DNA of 64,000 nucleotides, from assembly GCF_039535785.1 (NCBI RefSeq), contig NZ_BAAAXV010000001.1, positions 868,001 through 932,000 on the forward strand, in the 5' to 3' direction. The stretch is from Nonomuraea helvata (lineage in GTDB: Bacteria; Actinomycetota; Actinomycetes; Streptosporangiales; Streptosporangiaceae). Position 1 is the stretch's first letter. Each line of letters starts with the position of its first letter. The position numbers were made by a program, and so were the translations under genes. Below the pieces are notes generated by a model. That model saw only the letters and a list, made by a program, of their open reading frames with translations. It searched no databases and was not told the DNA's origin. Shown here in pieces: positions 31,477 through 39,381 of this stretch.

Positions 31477-32439
31477 CTATTTCTCCTTCGATCGGAACCT
31501 GCGACGGTGGTCGCCGGGTGAGATCCGCCAGTAGCGGCGGAAGACGCGGTAGAGGGTCTCCGGCGTGCCGAGCCCCGACTCTCTGGCCACCCTGTCCAGC
31601 GGATGGCCGGTGACCTCCAGGAGCCGCCTGGCGGCCTCGGCCCGGCTGCGCTCGACGTACCGGCCGGGTGACAGGCCCGTCTGCTCGGTGAAGACGCGGG
31701 AGAAGTGACGCTCGCTCATCCCGGCCCGCGCGGCGAGCGCGGGCACGCTCAGGTCGGCGGCGGGGTTCGCGTCGATGTACGCCTGGAGCTCCCTCAGCGG
31801 CTCGCTGCGCGGCGTCAGCGCCCGCATCGGCGTGCTGAACTGGCTCTGCCCGCCCGGCCTGTGCAGATACACCACGAGGCCCCGGGCGACGTCCCTGGCC
31901 AGCGCGTGGCCGTGGTCCCTGGCCACCAGCGCGAGCGCGAGGTCCACGCCGGACAGCACGCCCGCCGAGGTCCAGACGTTGCCGTCCTCGATGTAGAGCG
32001 GGTCGGCGTCCACCTCGACGCACTCGTAGCGGGCGTCCAGCTCGCCGGCGGCGAGCCAGTGCGTGGTGACCCGCCGGTGGTCCAGCAGCCCCGCCTCGGC
32101 CAGCAGGAAAGCGCCGTTGCAGACGGACGCGACCCGCCGGGCGCCGCCCGCCAGCCCCGCGATGTGCGCGACGAGCTCGCGGTCCGCCAGCCGCTCGGGC
32201 ACGGACAGCCCGCCCGCCACCAGCAGCGTGTCGATCGGCCCGGCGACGTCGGCGAGCGCCGAGGCCGTGACGGTGACGCCGTTCCCCGCGGGCACGGCGC
32301 CGCCGCCCACCGCCGCCACCTCGACCCGGTAGCCGCCCCCGGACACCAGCAGGTCCGCGGTGGCGAACACATCGGCGGGACCGGCCATGTCGAGCAGCTG
32401 GAAGCCGGGGAAGACGACGATCAGAACCCGTCGCTGCAT
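31477..32439 (-). CDS. GlxA-type AraC regulator with DJ-1 domain
   Basis: A 320-residue transcription factor with an N-terminal DJ-1/PfpI domain (about 1-170; VLIVVFPGFQLLDMAGPADV, cysteine elbow SVCNGAFLLAEAGLLD) and a C-terminal AraC double helix-turn-helix (about 220-318; ADLSVPALAARAGMSERHFS, ARESGLGTPETLYRVFRRYW). This is the AdpA/GlxA architecture. It is the first gene of an operon with a stand-alone DJ-1 protein, so the regulator and the enzyme share a fold and perhaps a ligand. An inverted repeat at 32467-32501 lies upstream. ATG at 32439 matches the start of the DJ-1 strand. Confidence 0.9.
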   Translation of the reverse strand: MQRRVLIVVFPGFQLLDMAGPADVFATADLLVSGGGYRVEVAAVGGGAVPAGNGVTVTASALADVAGPIDTLLVAGGLSVPERLADRELVAHIAGLAGGARRVASVCNGAFLLAEAGLLDHRRVTTHWLAAGELDARYECVEVDADPLYIEDGNVWTSAGVLSGVDLALALVARDHGHALARDVARGLVVYLHRPGGQSQFSTPMRALTPRSEPLRELQAYIDANPAADLSVPALAARAGMSERHFSRVFTEQTGLSPGRYVERSRAEAARRLLEVTGHPLDRVARESGLGTPETLYRVFRRYWRISPGDHRRRFRSKEK

Positions 32440-32466
32440 GCTTTCATGCTGGTCGCGGACCTTATG

Positions 32467-32501
32467 TGGCGTCAATGACACGAATATTGCACATTACGCC
32501 A
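32467..32501. promoter_or_regulatory. Candidate operator upstream of GlxA-type regulator
   Basis: Half-sites TGGCGT (32467-32472) and ACGCCA (32496-32501) in inverted order, 23 bp apart, in an AT-rich stretch 28 bp upstream of the regulator ATG. AdpA-like proteins use TGGC half-sites, so this may be autoregulatory. Arms are short, hence low confidence. Confidence 0.35.
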
Positions 32502-32578
32502 TCAGTGGTAGGTAGGACGGCTCCGACCGTTAGGCGGCATGATGGGGGCGGTCAAAGAAGATCGTCGAAAGGTGTTAC

Positions 32579-33274
32579 GTGAAGAAGGTCCTGTCGGTCG
32601 CCGTCGCGAACTTACTCCTGATCGGCCTCGCCCCTGTCGCTCACGCCGAGTCCGCCCGGTCCGATGTCTACGCCGACTACGCCGACCTGTCCGCCCACGA
32701 GGTCGAGGGCAGGGACTACCGCCGCGTCCAGCGCGTCCCCAGCGGCGCGAAGGTGGCGCACATCGCCATCCACGGCGGCGCCATCGAAGCGCCGACGTCG
32801 CAGCTCGCCGACGCGGCCGCGGGCAGCAAGTACGCCTTCTACGCGTTTGAAGGCATCAAGGACTCCGGCAACACCGCCCTGCACATCACCGCCACGCACT
32901 TCGACGAGCCCAAGGCGCTCAACGTGGTGGCGGGCGTCGACTACACCGTCTCCTGGCACGCCGCGTCGGGCTCCGGGGCCACCACCTACGTCGGCGGACG
33001 GGACACGAAGCTGATCAAAAAGGTGAAGTCCGAGCTGCGCGCCGCCGGATTCGCCATCTCGGCGTCCGTGCCCGAGGAGATCGGCGGTGACAGCCCCAGC
33101 AACATCGCGAACAAGAACCGCAGGGGCATGGGCGTGCAGTTGGAGATCAGCCGGGGCCAGCGGGAGCGGTTCTTCGACGGAGGGAAGCTGAACCGCGCCT
33201 GGATCGAGGACCCGGCCAACCGCACGAAGGCCTTCTACAGGTACGTGGCGGCCGTCAACCGTGCGCTCGGCTGA
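32579..33274 (+). CDS. Secreted poly-gamma-glutamate hydrolase-like protein (DUF867)
   Basis: A 231-residue exported protein. The signal peptide (KKVLSVAVANLLLIGLAPVA) is cut after AHA at about residue 23. The rest fits the zinc-dependent poly-gamma-glutamate hydrolase family known from Bacillus phages and YjqB: metal/catalytic candidates H65 and E70 (IAIHGGAIE), H102 and H107 (LHITATHFDE) and H127 (VSWHAAS). It should cut gamma-linked glutamate polymers outside the cell. GTG start at 32579. It ends at a strong hairpin terminator (33279-33315). Confidence 0.85.
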   Translation: MKKVLSVAVANLLLIGLAPVAHAESARSDVYADYADLSAHEVEGRDYRRVQRVPSGAKVAHIAIHGGAIEAPTSQLADAAAGSKYAFYAFEGIKDSGNTALHITATHFDEPKALNVVAGVDYTVSWHAASGSGATTYVGGRDTKLIKKVKSELRAAGFAISASVPEEIGGDSPSNIANKNRRGMGVQLEISRGQRERFFDGGKLNRAWIEDPANRTKAFYRYVAAVNRALG

Positions 33275-33278
33275 AAAA

Positions 33279-33315
33279 GCCGTGAGCCCCCGGGGCAGGA
33301 CCGGGGGCTCACGGC
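33279..33315. terminator. Bidirectional rho-independent terminator
   Basis: Perfect 15-bp stem GCCGTGAGCCCCCGG with a 7-nt loop, between the convergent poly-gamma-glutamate hydrolase and pruA genes. An A-run precedes it on the plus strand (T-run for the minus-strand pruA transcript), so it can end the pruA message well and the other as a GC-rich stem. Confidence 0.85.
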
Positions 33316-33333
33316 GCGACATGGGCTGAAATA

Positions 33334-34959
33334 TCAGCCCATGTGCGGGTAACGGTGGTCGGTCGGCGGCACGAACGTCTCCTTGATCGTGCGGGCGTTC
33401 ACCCAGCGGATCAGGTTGAAGATCGAGCCGGCCTTGTCGTTGGTGCCCGAGGCGCGGGCACCGCCGAACGGCTGCTGGCCCACGACCGCGCCCGTCGGCT
33501 TGTCGTTGACGTAGAAGTTGCCCGCCGCGAAGCGCAGCCGGTCGGACGCGGACGCGATGGCGTACCGGTCCTGGGCGATGATCGAGCCGGTCAGCGCGTA
33601 CGGCGCGATGCCCTCCATCTGGTCGAGCACCGCGTCGAAGTCGCGGTCCTCGTAGACGTGCACGCCCAGGATGGGCCCGAAGTACTCCTTGACGAAGATC
33701 TCGTCGGTCGGGTCGGCGCACTCCAGGACGGTCGGCTTCACGAAATATCCGACGCTGTCGTCGTACGAGCCGGTGAGGACGTCGATGTTCGCGGCCGCCC
33801 GCGCCCGGTCGATGGCCTCCTTGTGCTTGGCGAACGCCCGGGCGTCGATGACCCCGCCCATGAACGTCGACAGGTCGCCCGACACGTCGCCCACGCTCAG
33901 CGACTCGGCCACCGAGACGAAGTCGTCACGCATCCGGCTCCAGACCGAGCGCGGCACGTACGCCCGCGAGGCCGCCGAGCACTTCTGCCCCTGGTACTCG
34001 AACGCGCCCCTGATCAGCGCCGTCGAGAGCACGGCGGGGTCGGCGGACGGGTGGGCCAGCACGAAGTCCTTGCCGCCGGTCTCGCCGACGAGGCGCGGGT
34101 AGCCGTGGTAGGAGGCGATGTTCCGGCCGACGGTGCTCCACAGGTGCTGGAACGTCGCCGTGGAGCCGGTGAAGTGGATCCCCGCCAGGGCCGGGTGGCC
34201 GAGCGCCACCTCGGAGACGGCCTGACCGTTGCCGGTGACCATGTTGATCACGCCGGGCGGCAGCCCGGCCGCCTCCAGCAGCCGCATGGTGAAGTGCGCG
34301 GCGAACTGCTGGGTGGGCGACGGCTTCCAGACGACGACATTCCCCATCAAAGCAGCAGAAGTCGGCAAATTTCCGGCGATGGCGGTGAAGTTGAACGGCG
34401 TGATGGCCAGCACGAAGCCCTCGAGCGGCCGGTACTCCATCCTGTTCCACACGCCGGGCGACGAGATCGGCTGGTCGGCGTAGAGCTGGCGCGCGTACGC
34501 CACGTTGAACCGCAGGAAGTCGATCAGCTCACAGGCCGAGTCGATCTCCGCCTGCTGCGCCGACTTCGACTGCCCCAGGACGGTCGCCGCGTTGAGCGTC
34601 GCCCGCCACGGCCCGGCCAGCAGGTCGGCGGCCTTCAGGAAGATCGCCGCCCGCTCGTCGAAGGACAGCGCCCGCCACGCGGGGGCCGCCCGCAGCGCGG
34701 CGTCGACGGCGTCCTGCACGTCCTGGGCCGTAGCGTCGTTGGTACGGCCCAGAACGGAGGCATGGTTGTGCGGCTGCACCACATCGATGGGGGTGCCGCC
34801 GCCGAGGCGCTGTTCGCCGTCGATGGTCATGGTCAGGTCGAGCGACGACCCGGCCAGTTCCTTGATGCGGTCTTCCAGCGCGGACCGCTCGGCGCTGCCC
34901 GGCGCGTACCCGTAGATACGCTCGTTGGCCGGAACGGGGACGTTGCTGATGGCATCCAT
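33334..34959 (-). CDS. pruA: L-glutamate gamma-semialdehyde dehydrogenase
   Basis: A 541-residue NAD-dependent aldehyde dehydrogenase, the second enzyme of proline degradation, oxidising glutamate semialdehyde to glutamate. The family start (NVPVPANERIYGYAPGSAE) is present; the substrate-channel and cofactor motifs are TPFNFTAIAGNLP and HFTGSTATFQ, the general-base Glu is in LVGETGGKDF and the catalytic Cys in EYQGQKCSAASR. The C-terminal specificity segment NDKPTGAVVGQQPFGGARAS is kept. Its start overlaps the proline dehydrogenase stop by one base (TAATG), so both are translated together. It ends at the hairpin 33279-33315. Confidence 0.95.
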   Translation of the reverse strand: MDAISNVPVPANERIYGYAPGSAERSALEDRIKELAGSSLDLTMTIDGEQRLGGGTPIDVVQPHNHASVLGRTNDATAQDVQDAVDAALRAAPAWRALSFDERAAIFLKAADLLAGPWRATLNAATVLGQSKSAQQAEIDSACELIDFLRFNVAYARQLYADQPISSPGVWNRMEYRPLEGFVLAITPFNFTAIAGNLPTSAALMGNVVVWKPSPTQQFAAHFTMRLLEAAGLPPGVINMVTGNGQAVSEVALGHPALAGIHFTGSTATFQHLWSTVGRNIASYHGYPRLVGETGGKDFVLAHPSADPAVLSTALIRGAFEYQGQKCSAASRAYVPRSVWSRMRDDFVSVAESLSVGDVSGDLSTFMGGVIDARAFAKHKEAIDRARAAANIDVLTGSYDDSVGYFVKPTVLECADPTDEIFVKEYFGPILGVHVYEDRDFDAVLDQMEGIAPYALTGSIIAQDRYAIASASDRLRFAAGNFYVNDKPTGAVVGQQPFGGARASGTNDKAGSIFNLIRWVNARTIKETFVPPTDHRYPHMG

Positions 34960-35876
34960 TACTTACCCCCCAGGGCACGAAGGAAGAAGGCGACGTTGGC
35001 GGGCCGCTCGGCCAGGCGGCGCATGAAGTAGCCGTACCAGTCGTCGCCGTAGGGGACGTAGACGCGGACCGTGTGGCCGGCCCCTGCGAGGGACTCCTGC
35101 AGGTCGGTCCGGATTCCGTAGAGCATCTGGAACTCGTGGTCGCCGATCGTCCGCCCGAACCGGTCGGCGAGCAGCTCCGTGATCGCGATCATGCGATCGT
35201 CGTGCGTCGCCACCATGGGGTACCCCTTCCCCGCCATGAGGATCCGCAGGCATCGCACGTACGCCTTGTCCACGGCGCTCCTGCCCTGGTGGGCCACGGC
35301 GGCGGGCTCGCGGTATGCCCCCTTGACCAGGCGCACCCTGGAGCCCTCCGCGGCCAGGTCGCGGCAGTCGTCCTCGCTGCGGAACAGGTACGCCTGGATC
35401 GCCACGCCCGTCGACGGGTAGTCCTCGCGCAGCTTGCGCAGGATGCCCAGCGTCGAGTCGACGGTGGTGTGGTCCTCCATGTCGAGCGTGACGGTCGAGC
35501 CGTTCATCGCGGCGGCCGCGCAGATCTCGCGGGCGTGCTCCAGCGCCATCGCGTCGTCGAGCCGCTGCCCGACGGCCGACAGCTTCACCGACACCTCGCC
35601 CCGGGTCTCGAGCTCGAGCGGCCCCAGGGCCTGGAGCAGCGTGAGGTAGGCGTCCGTGACGGCCTCGGCGGCGCGCGCGTCGCGCGTCTCCTCGCCGAGG
35701 TGGTCGACGGTGACGGCCAGCTTCGCATCGCGCAGCCGCTCGATGGCGTCGCGGGCCTCATCGACGGTTTCGCCCGCGACGAACCGGTCGACGACCTTCC
35801 TGGTGAGCGGGAAGCCCGACACGGCACGGCGTACGACGCCGCTCCCTGACGCGGCGAGGAGCACTTGACCCAGCAT
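34959..35876 (-). CDS. Proline dehydrogenase
   Basis: A 305-residue monofunctional, FAD-dependent proline dehydrogenase. The barrel motifs are VSVKLSAVGQRLDD, TVTLDMEDHTTVDSTLGIL, GVAIQAYLFRSEDDC, RVRLVKGAYREP and the substrate-binding C-terminal YGDDWYGYFMRRLAERP. It oxidises L-proline to pyrroline-5-carboxylate and passes electrons to the quinone pool. ATG at 35876 (LGQVLLAASG) is preferred over in-frame codons further upstream that run into the regulator's region. Gene order proDH-pruA with a divergent PucR regulator is the usual actinobacterial layout. Confidence 0.94.
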   Translation of the reverse strand: MLGQVLLAASGSGVVRRAVSGFPLTRKVVDRFVAGETVDEARDAIERLRDAKLAVTVDHLGEETRDARAAEAVTDAYLTLLQALGPLELETRGEVSVKLSAVGQRLDDAMALEHAREICAAAAMNGSTVTLDMEDHTTVDSTLGILRKLREDYPSTGVAIQAYLFRSEDDCRDLAAEGSRVRLVKGAYREPAAVAHQGRSAVDKAYVRCLRILMAGKGYPMVATHDDRMIAITELLADRFGRTIGDHEFQMLYGIRTDLQESLAGAGHTVRVYVPYGDDWYGYFMRRLAERPANVAFFLRALGGK

Positions 35877-35951
35877 GCTCCAAGTGTAAAAACGCAGCTC
35901 AAAGGGGGCCATCGACGTGCGTAACGCCGCGTGTGGGAGGCTGTCATACAA

Positions 35952-36998
35952 ATGCACAACACGGCAGACCTACAAGAGATCGTCGACGAGATCGCCTCCC
36001 GGCTGGGGGCCTCCGTGACGCTGGAGGACCGCTCATTCCGGCTGCTGGCCTACGGGGCGCAGCACGGCGACATCGACACCGTCCGCCAGGAGTCGATCCT
36101 GCGCAGGCGCGCCACCGGCGAGGTACGCGACTACTTCGAGCGCTACGGCATCGCCAGGGCCACCGGCCCGGTCCGGATCCCCGCGGACGCCGAGCTGGGC
36201 GTCCTCGCCAGGGTGTGCTGGCCGCTGCGCCACGGCGACGTCACCTACGGCTACCTGTGGCTGCTCGACTCGGGCTCGCTCACGGCCCTCGACTCGGTCG
36301 CGCCGCTGGTGGCCAGGGCCGCCGCCGAGCTCGCCCAGGAGGCCAGGAGCAGGCAGGATCTCGGCCGGGGACTGCTGGCCCTGTTCTCGGCCGACCCGGC
36401 GGAGCGCGCGAGCGCGTCCATCGAGGTGCCGGGCCCGGTCGCGGCGGTCGCCGTACGCGAGTCGGCCGAGCGCGTCGCCACCTTGTGGACGCTCCCGCGC
36501 GGCGTCCTGGCCCGCACCGGCTCGCCCGTCGCCCTGCTCACCCCGGCCCACCTCGCGGGCGAGGTCGCGCAGACCCTCCAGAGCGCGTACGGCACCGCCG
36601 CCGGGATCGGCGCGCCGAGGCCCGACCCGGCCGACGCCTGGCTGAGCTGGCGCGAGGCCCGCCACGCGCTGCGCATCGCCGAGCACTTCCCCCGGTACGC
36701 CCCCATCGCCCGCTGGGAGGACCTGGGCGTGCACCGGCTGCTGGCCAGGCTCGCCCGGCAGGACCTGCGCGAGCTGGCGGCCGAGATCGCCGCCCTGGAC
36801 GCCGAGCTGGCCGAGACCGTGGAGGTCTATCTCGACCACGGCGGCCACGCCCAGAAGGTGGCCGCCGAGCTCGGCATCCACCGCCAGACGCTCTACTACC
36901 GGCTGGGCAAGGCCGAGCGCCTCACGCACAGGGACCTGTCGGACGGCGACGACCGGCTGGCCGTGCACCTGGGTCTCAAGGCCGCCCGGCTGCTGTAG
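35952..36998 (+). CDS. PucR-family activator of proline catabolism
   Basis: A 348-residue CdaR/PucR-type regulator. The N-terminal part (about 1-130) is a GAF-like sensor region (VDEIASRLGASVTLEDRSFR), and the C-terminus has the PucR helix-turn-helix LDHGGHAQKVAAELGIHRQT then LYYRLGKAERLT. It is divergent from the proline dehydrogenase-pruA operon over 75 bp; PutR of Bacillus subtilis, of the same family, activates proline use, so this is its likely counterpart. No clear palindrome was seen in the gap. Its 3' end overlaps the GH16 gene on the other strand by 23 bp. Confidence 0.88.
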   Translation: MHNTADLQEIVDEIASRLGASVTLEDRSFRLLAYGAQHGDIDTVRQESILRRRATGEVRDYFERYGIARATGPVRIPADAELGVLARVCWPLRHGDVTYGYLWLLDSGSLTALDSVAPLVARAAAELAQEARSRQDLGRGLLALFSADPAERASASIEVPGPVAAVAVRESAERVATLWTLPRGVLARTGSPVALLTPAHLAGEVAQTLQSAYGTAAGIGAPRPDPADAWLSWREARHALRIAEHFPRYAPIARWEDLGVHRLLARLARQDLRELAAEIAALDAELAETVEVYLDHGGHAQKVAAELGIHRQTLYYRLGKAERLTHRDLSDGDDRLAVHLGLKAARLL

Positions 36999-37725
36999 GG
37001 GCCCCCGTGGGAGCTCGGTAGACCCTGACCCAGTCCACGTACATCGACACGGTCTCCGGCGTGCCGGCGTCGCGGCACCGCGGCTCGCACACGACGTCGT
37101 TCTGCAGCGCGAGCCCCATCGCGCGGCCCCGGGGCACCTGCGCGCCCCGGTAGTCCCAGAGCCTCCGGCCGTCCAGCCAGAACGTCAGCCGCCCCGGCAG
37201 CCAGTCCATCGCCACCGTGTGCCATCTGGTGAAATCGGCCCGCAGCTGCCGCTGCGCCCGCTCGTGCCCGCCGTGCACGAAGATCCCGCCGCCCTGCCGC
37301 TCGGGGTCCACGATCTCGGCGAAGTCCACCTCGGCGTAGTCGTCGCCCGCCCCCTGCTCGGTCGGCCACAGCAGCGCCACGGGGGTGTACCCGGCCCCCG
37401 CCTCGGCCCTGAACCTGACCTCCCACCTGCCGTACTGCTGTGCGAGCCGGGTGGCCACCCCGCCCGACAGGTCCTTGCCGCCGTACATGCCGCCCTTGAG
37501 GCGCAGCATGCCGTTCGCGACCGTCGCCGCCCTCCCGGTACGGGGGTTCCGCCGGGCCTGCGGGGAGTGGTAGATCATCCACTTGGCGGTGTCGATCGTG
37601 ACGCCGTCGAAGTTCTCCACGAGGACCGGGGCGCCCCAGCCCGCCGCCTGGGCCCGCGCGGGCTGGGGAAGCACGGCGACACCCAGCAGCGTCACCGTGA
37701 CCAGGATCTGACTGCGTGTAGTCAT
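36976..37725 (-). CDS. Secreted glycoside hydrolase family 16 protein
   Basis: A 249-residue exported beta-glucanase-type enzyme. Signal peptide about residues 1-25 (ILVTVTLLGVAVLPQPARA). The GH16 fold follows, with the catalytic ExDxxE motif as E132, D134 and E137 (DYAEVDFAE) and conserved strands YGRWEVRFRAE, HTVAMDWLPGRLTFWLDGRR. GH16 members cut beta-1,3, mixed-linkage or related glucans; specificity cannot be read from the motif. The final residues overlap the 3' end of the pucR-type gene in antisense by 23 bp. Confidence 0.88.
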   Translation of the reverse strand: MTTRSQILVTVTLLGVAVLPQPARAQAAGWGAPVLVENFDGVTIDTAKWMIYHSPQARRNPRTGRAATVANGMLRLKGGMYGGKDLSGGVATRLAQQYGRWEVRFRAEAGAGYTPVALLWPTEQGAGDDYAEVDFAEIVDPERQGGGIFVHGGHERAQRQLRADFTRWHTVAMDWLPGRLTFWLDGRRLWDYRGAQVPRGRAMGLALQNDVVCEPRCRDAGTPETVSMYVDWVRVYRAPTGAPTAAGRP

Positions 37726-37747
37726 GGGGTCAATGGAAGCAAAAATG

Positions 37748-38038
37748 TCACTCCGGTAACGGGTCTTCGGAGAAAACCTCCACCTGGCCGGACACGCCGA
37801 ACCAGGTGGCCTCCCCGCGGGCCGCCAGGTAGGCGTCCACGCCGCGCTGGAGGCTGGCGTGCTCCCAGCTCCTGAAGTTCTGGCTGACGCAGACCAGGTC
37901 CTTGGTCTCGCGGCCCAGATGCCCGGTCACCCTGGCGACCAGCTCGGGGACGGGTCTGGACTCGTCGATCAAGGAGTGGGCGTCGTTGAGGAGCCGCTGG
38001 AGTGCGCGTGACAGTGATCGTGCCTCATCGATCTCCAT
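37748..38038 (-). CDS. Stand-alone domain like the N-terminus of actinobacterial AAA ATPases
   Basis: A 96-residue protein: EIDEARSLSRALQRLLNDAH, LVARVTGHLGRETKDLVCVS, SWEHASLQRGVDAYLAARGE and a strand ATWFGVSGQVEVF. This matches from memory the N-terminal domain that precedes the ATPase core in a group of actinobacterial AAA family proteins; no ATPase motif follows here and the frame closes with EDPLPE. It is either a free adaptor domain or the remnant of a longer gene. Start ATG at 38038 sits in a clean position. Low certainty on function. Confidence 0.6.
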   Translation of the reverse strand: MEIDEARSLSRALQRLLNDAHSLIDESRPVPELVARVTGHLGRETKDLVCVSQNFRSWEHASLQRGVDAYLAARGEATWFGVSGQVEVFSEDPLPE

Positions 38039-38079
38039 GGAGCCCAGACCGGCAGACGGAAGAGCGCCCTGGCATGGTG

Positions 38080-38107
38080 CCGGCAGGCGGCTCCTGCCGC
38101 CTGCCGG
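38080..38107. terminator. Hairpin terminator after glycosyltransferase gene
   Basis: Perfect 12-bp stem CCGGCAGGCGGC with a TCCT loop, 40 bp beyond the stop of the minus-strand glycosyltransferase gene. No T-run follows, as is common in high-GC actinomycetes. It would isolate that gene from the small gene at 37748-38038. Confidence 0.65.
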
Positions 38108-38147
38108 AAGGGTTGACGTTCTTCAGTCGCGGGTCGGGTGCCGGGCC

Positions 38148-39251
38148 TCAGGCGCAGGCCGACTCGTAGACCCGGACGAGCTCCTGGCTCACGCGCTCCC
38201 AGGAGTAGCGTGAGCGCGCCCGGTCGGCCCCCGCGTAGCCGAGGGCGGTGCGCAGGGTGGGGTCCGTCAGCAGCTCACGGGCCAGCCGGGCGGTGCGGGC
38301 CGGGCGGTCCGGCGGCACCAGCAGCCCGGTGACGCCGTCGATGATGGAGTCGAGGTGCGCGCCGACGGCCGAGGCGATCACCGGTACGCCGCAGGCCATC
38401 GCCTCCAGCGCGACGATCCCCGTCGCGGCCTCGCGCGGCACCGACACCACGGCGTCCGCGCTGCGCATCAGCTTCGGTACGGAGGTCCGCTTGACCTGGC
38501 CGAGCAGCGTCACCTGGCCGGCGACGCCGAGCTGTTCGGCCAGGGCGCGCAGCCGGCGGGCATCCCTGTCGTTCTCGAGATCCTCGGGCTCCGGCCCGCC
38601 CGCGATGACCAGCTCGACGTCGCCCAGTCCCTGCAGCGCCCGCACGATGGTGTGCGCGCCGCGGTCCGGCGAGAGGGGGCCGACGTGCAGCAGCCGCTTG
38701 CGCGCGCCCCGCGTGGCCACGGCGCCGCGGCGCTGGAAACGCTCGGTGTCGACGCCGTACGGGACGACGGCGATGTTGGAGCGTGGCACGCCGAGCCTGA
38801 TCAGGGCCGACTCCTCGTCGCCCGAGCCGGCGATGACCGCGTTGGCCCGGCGGCCGAGCGCCCGTTCCAGGTCCATGTGCAAGGGGTCAACGGTGTGGAA
38901 CGTCTGCGTGACCGGCACTCCCAGGTCCTTGGCGCCCGCCACGGCGGCCAGCCCGCCCGTCCACGAGTGCGCGTGGATCACGTCGGGCCGGTCCTGGCTC
39001 CATCGCTTCATCAGGTGTTCGCCGACGTCGTTCAGGAACGGCGCCATCTCGTCGTCCGCCAGCTCCGTCGCGGGGCCCACGTCGATCTGCTCCAGCGTGA
39101 CCCCCGGGGCCACCCGCGTCTTGGGCTTGCCCTCGGCGTTGTCACGGCGGGAGTAGATGGTGACATGGTGCCCGCGACCCAGCTCGCGTGCGACGGAAAG
39201 AATGTGGTGACGCCGGGCGTCTCCGGCAGTGGCGACGATAGCGATATTCAT
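38148..39251 (-). CDS. GT4-family glycosyltransferase
   Basis: A 367-residue GT-B fold glycosyltransferase. The N-terminal domain begins MNIAIVATAGDARRHHILSV, with HAHSWTGGLAAVAGAKDLG in the acceptor region; the C-terminal family-4 part has LLHVGPLSPDRGAHTIVRAL, LVIAGGPEPEDLENDRD and the nucleotide-sugar EX7E-type segment REAATGIVALEAMACGVPVI. It moves sugar from an NDP-sugar to an unknown acceptor, for example a cell-envelope polysaccharide or glycolipid. A hairpin at 39252-39289 covers its ribosome binding site. Confidence 0.9.
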   Translation of the reverse strand: MNIAIVATAGDARRHHILSVARELGRGHHVTIYSRRDNAEGKPKTRVAPGVTLEQIDVGPATELADDEMAPFLNDVGEHLMKRWSQDRPDVIHAHSWTGGLAAVAGAKDLGVPVTQTFHTVDPLHMDLERALGRRANAVIAGSGDEESALIRLGVPRSNIAVVPYGVDTERFQRRGAVATRGARKRLLHVGPLSPDRGAHTIVRALQGLGDVELVIAGGPEPEDLENDRDARRLRALAEQLGVAGQVTLLGQVKRTSVPKLMRSADAVVSVPREAATGIVALEAMACGVPVIASAVGAHLDSIIDGVTGLLVPPDRPARTARLARELLTDPTLRTALGYAGADRARSRYSWERVSQELVRVYESACA

Positions 39252-39289
39252 GGCACACCTCAGCGTGAAAAAAGCTTGAAAGGTGTGCC
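39252..39289 (-). promoter_or_regulatory. RBS-sequestering hairpin in glycosyltransferase leader
   Basis: Inverted repeat GGCACACCT / AGGTGTGCC (9-bp arms at 39281-39289 and 39252-39260, 20-nt loop) directly against the ATG at 39249-39251. Read as RNA, the 3' arm contains the GAGGTG ribosome binding site, so folding would hide it. A role as a DNA operator is the alternative. Confidence 0.55.
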
Positions 39290-39381
39290 TGCGTCTTAGG
39301 CACGTCTATCTACGATTCCGACCATACCCAGGTTTGAGCCGATCGCAAACCCCTGCAGATCAGTAATCGTAACGACGCAGG

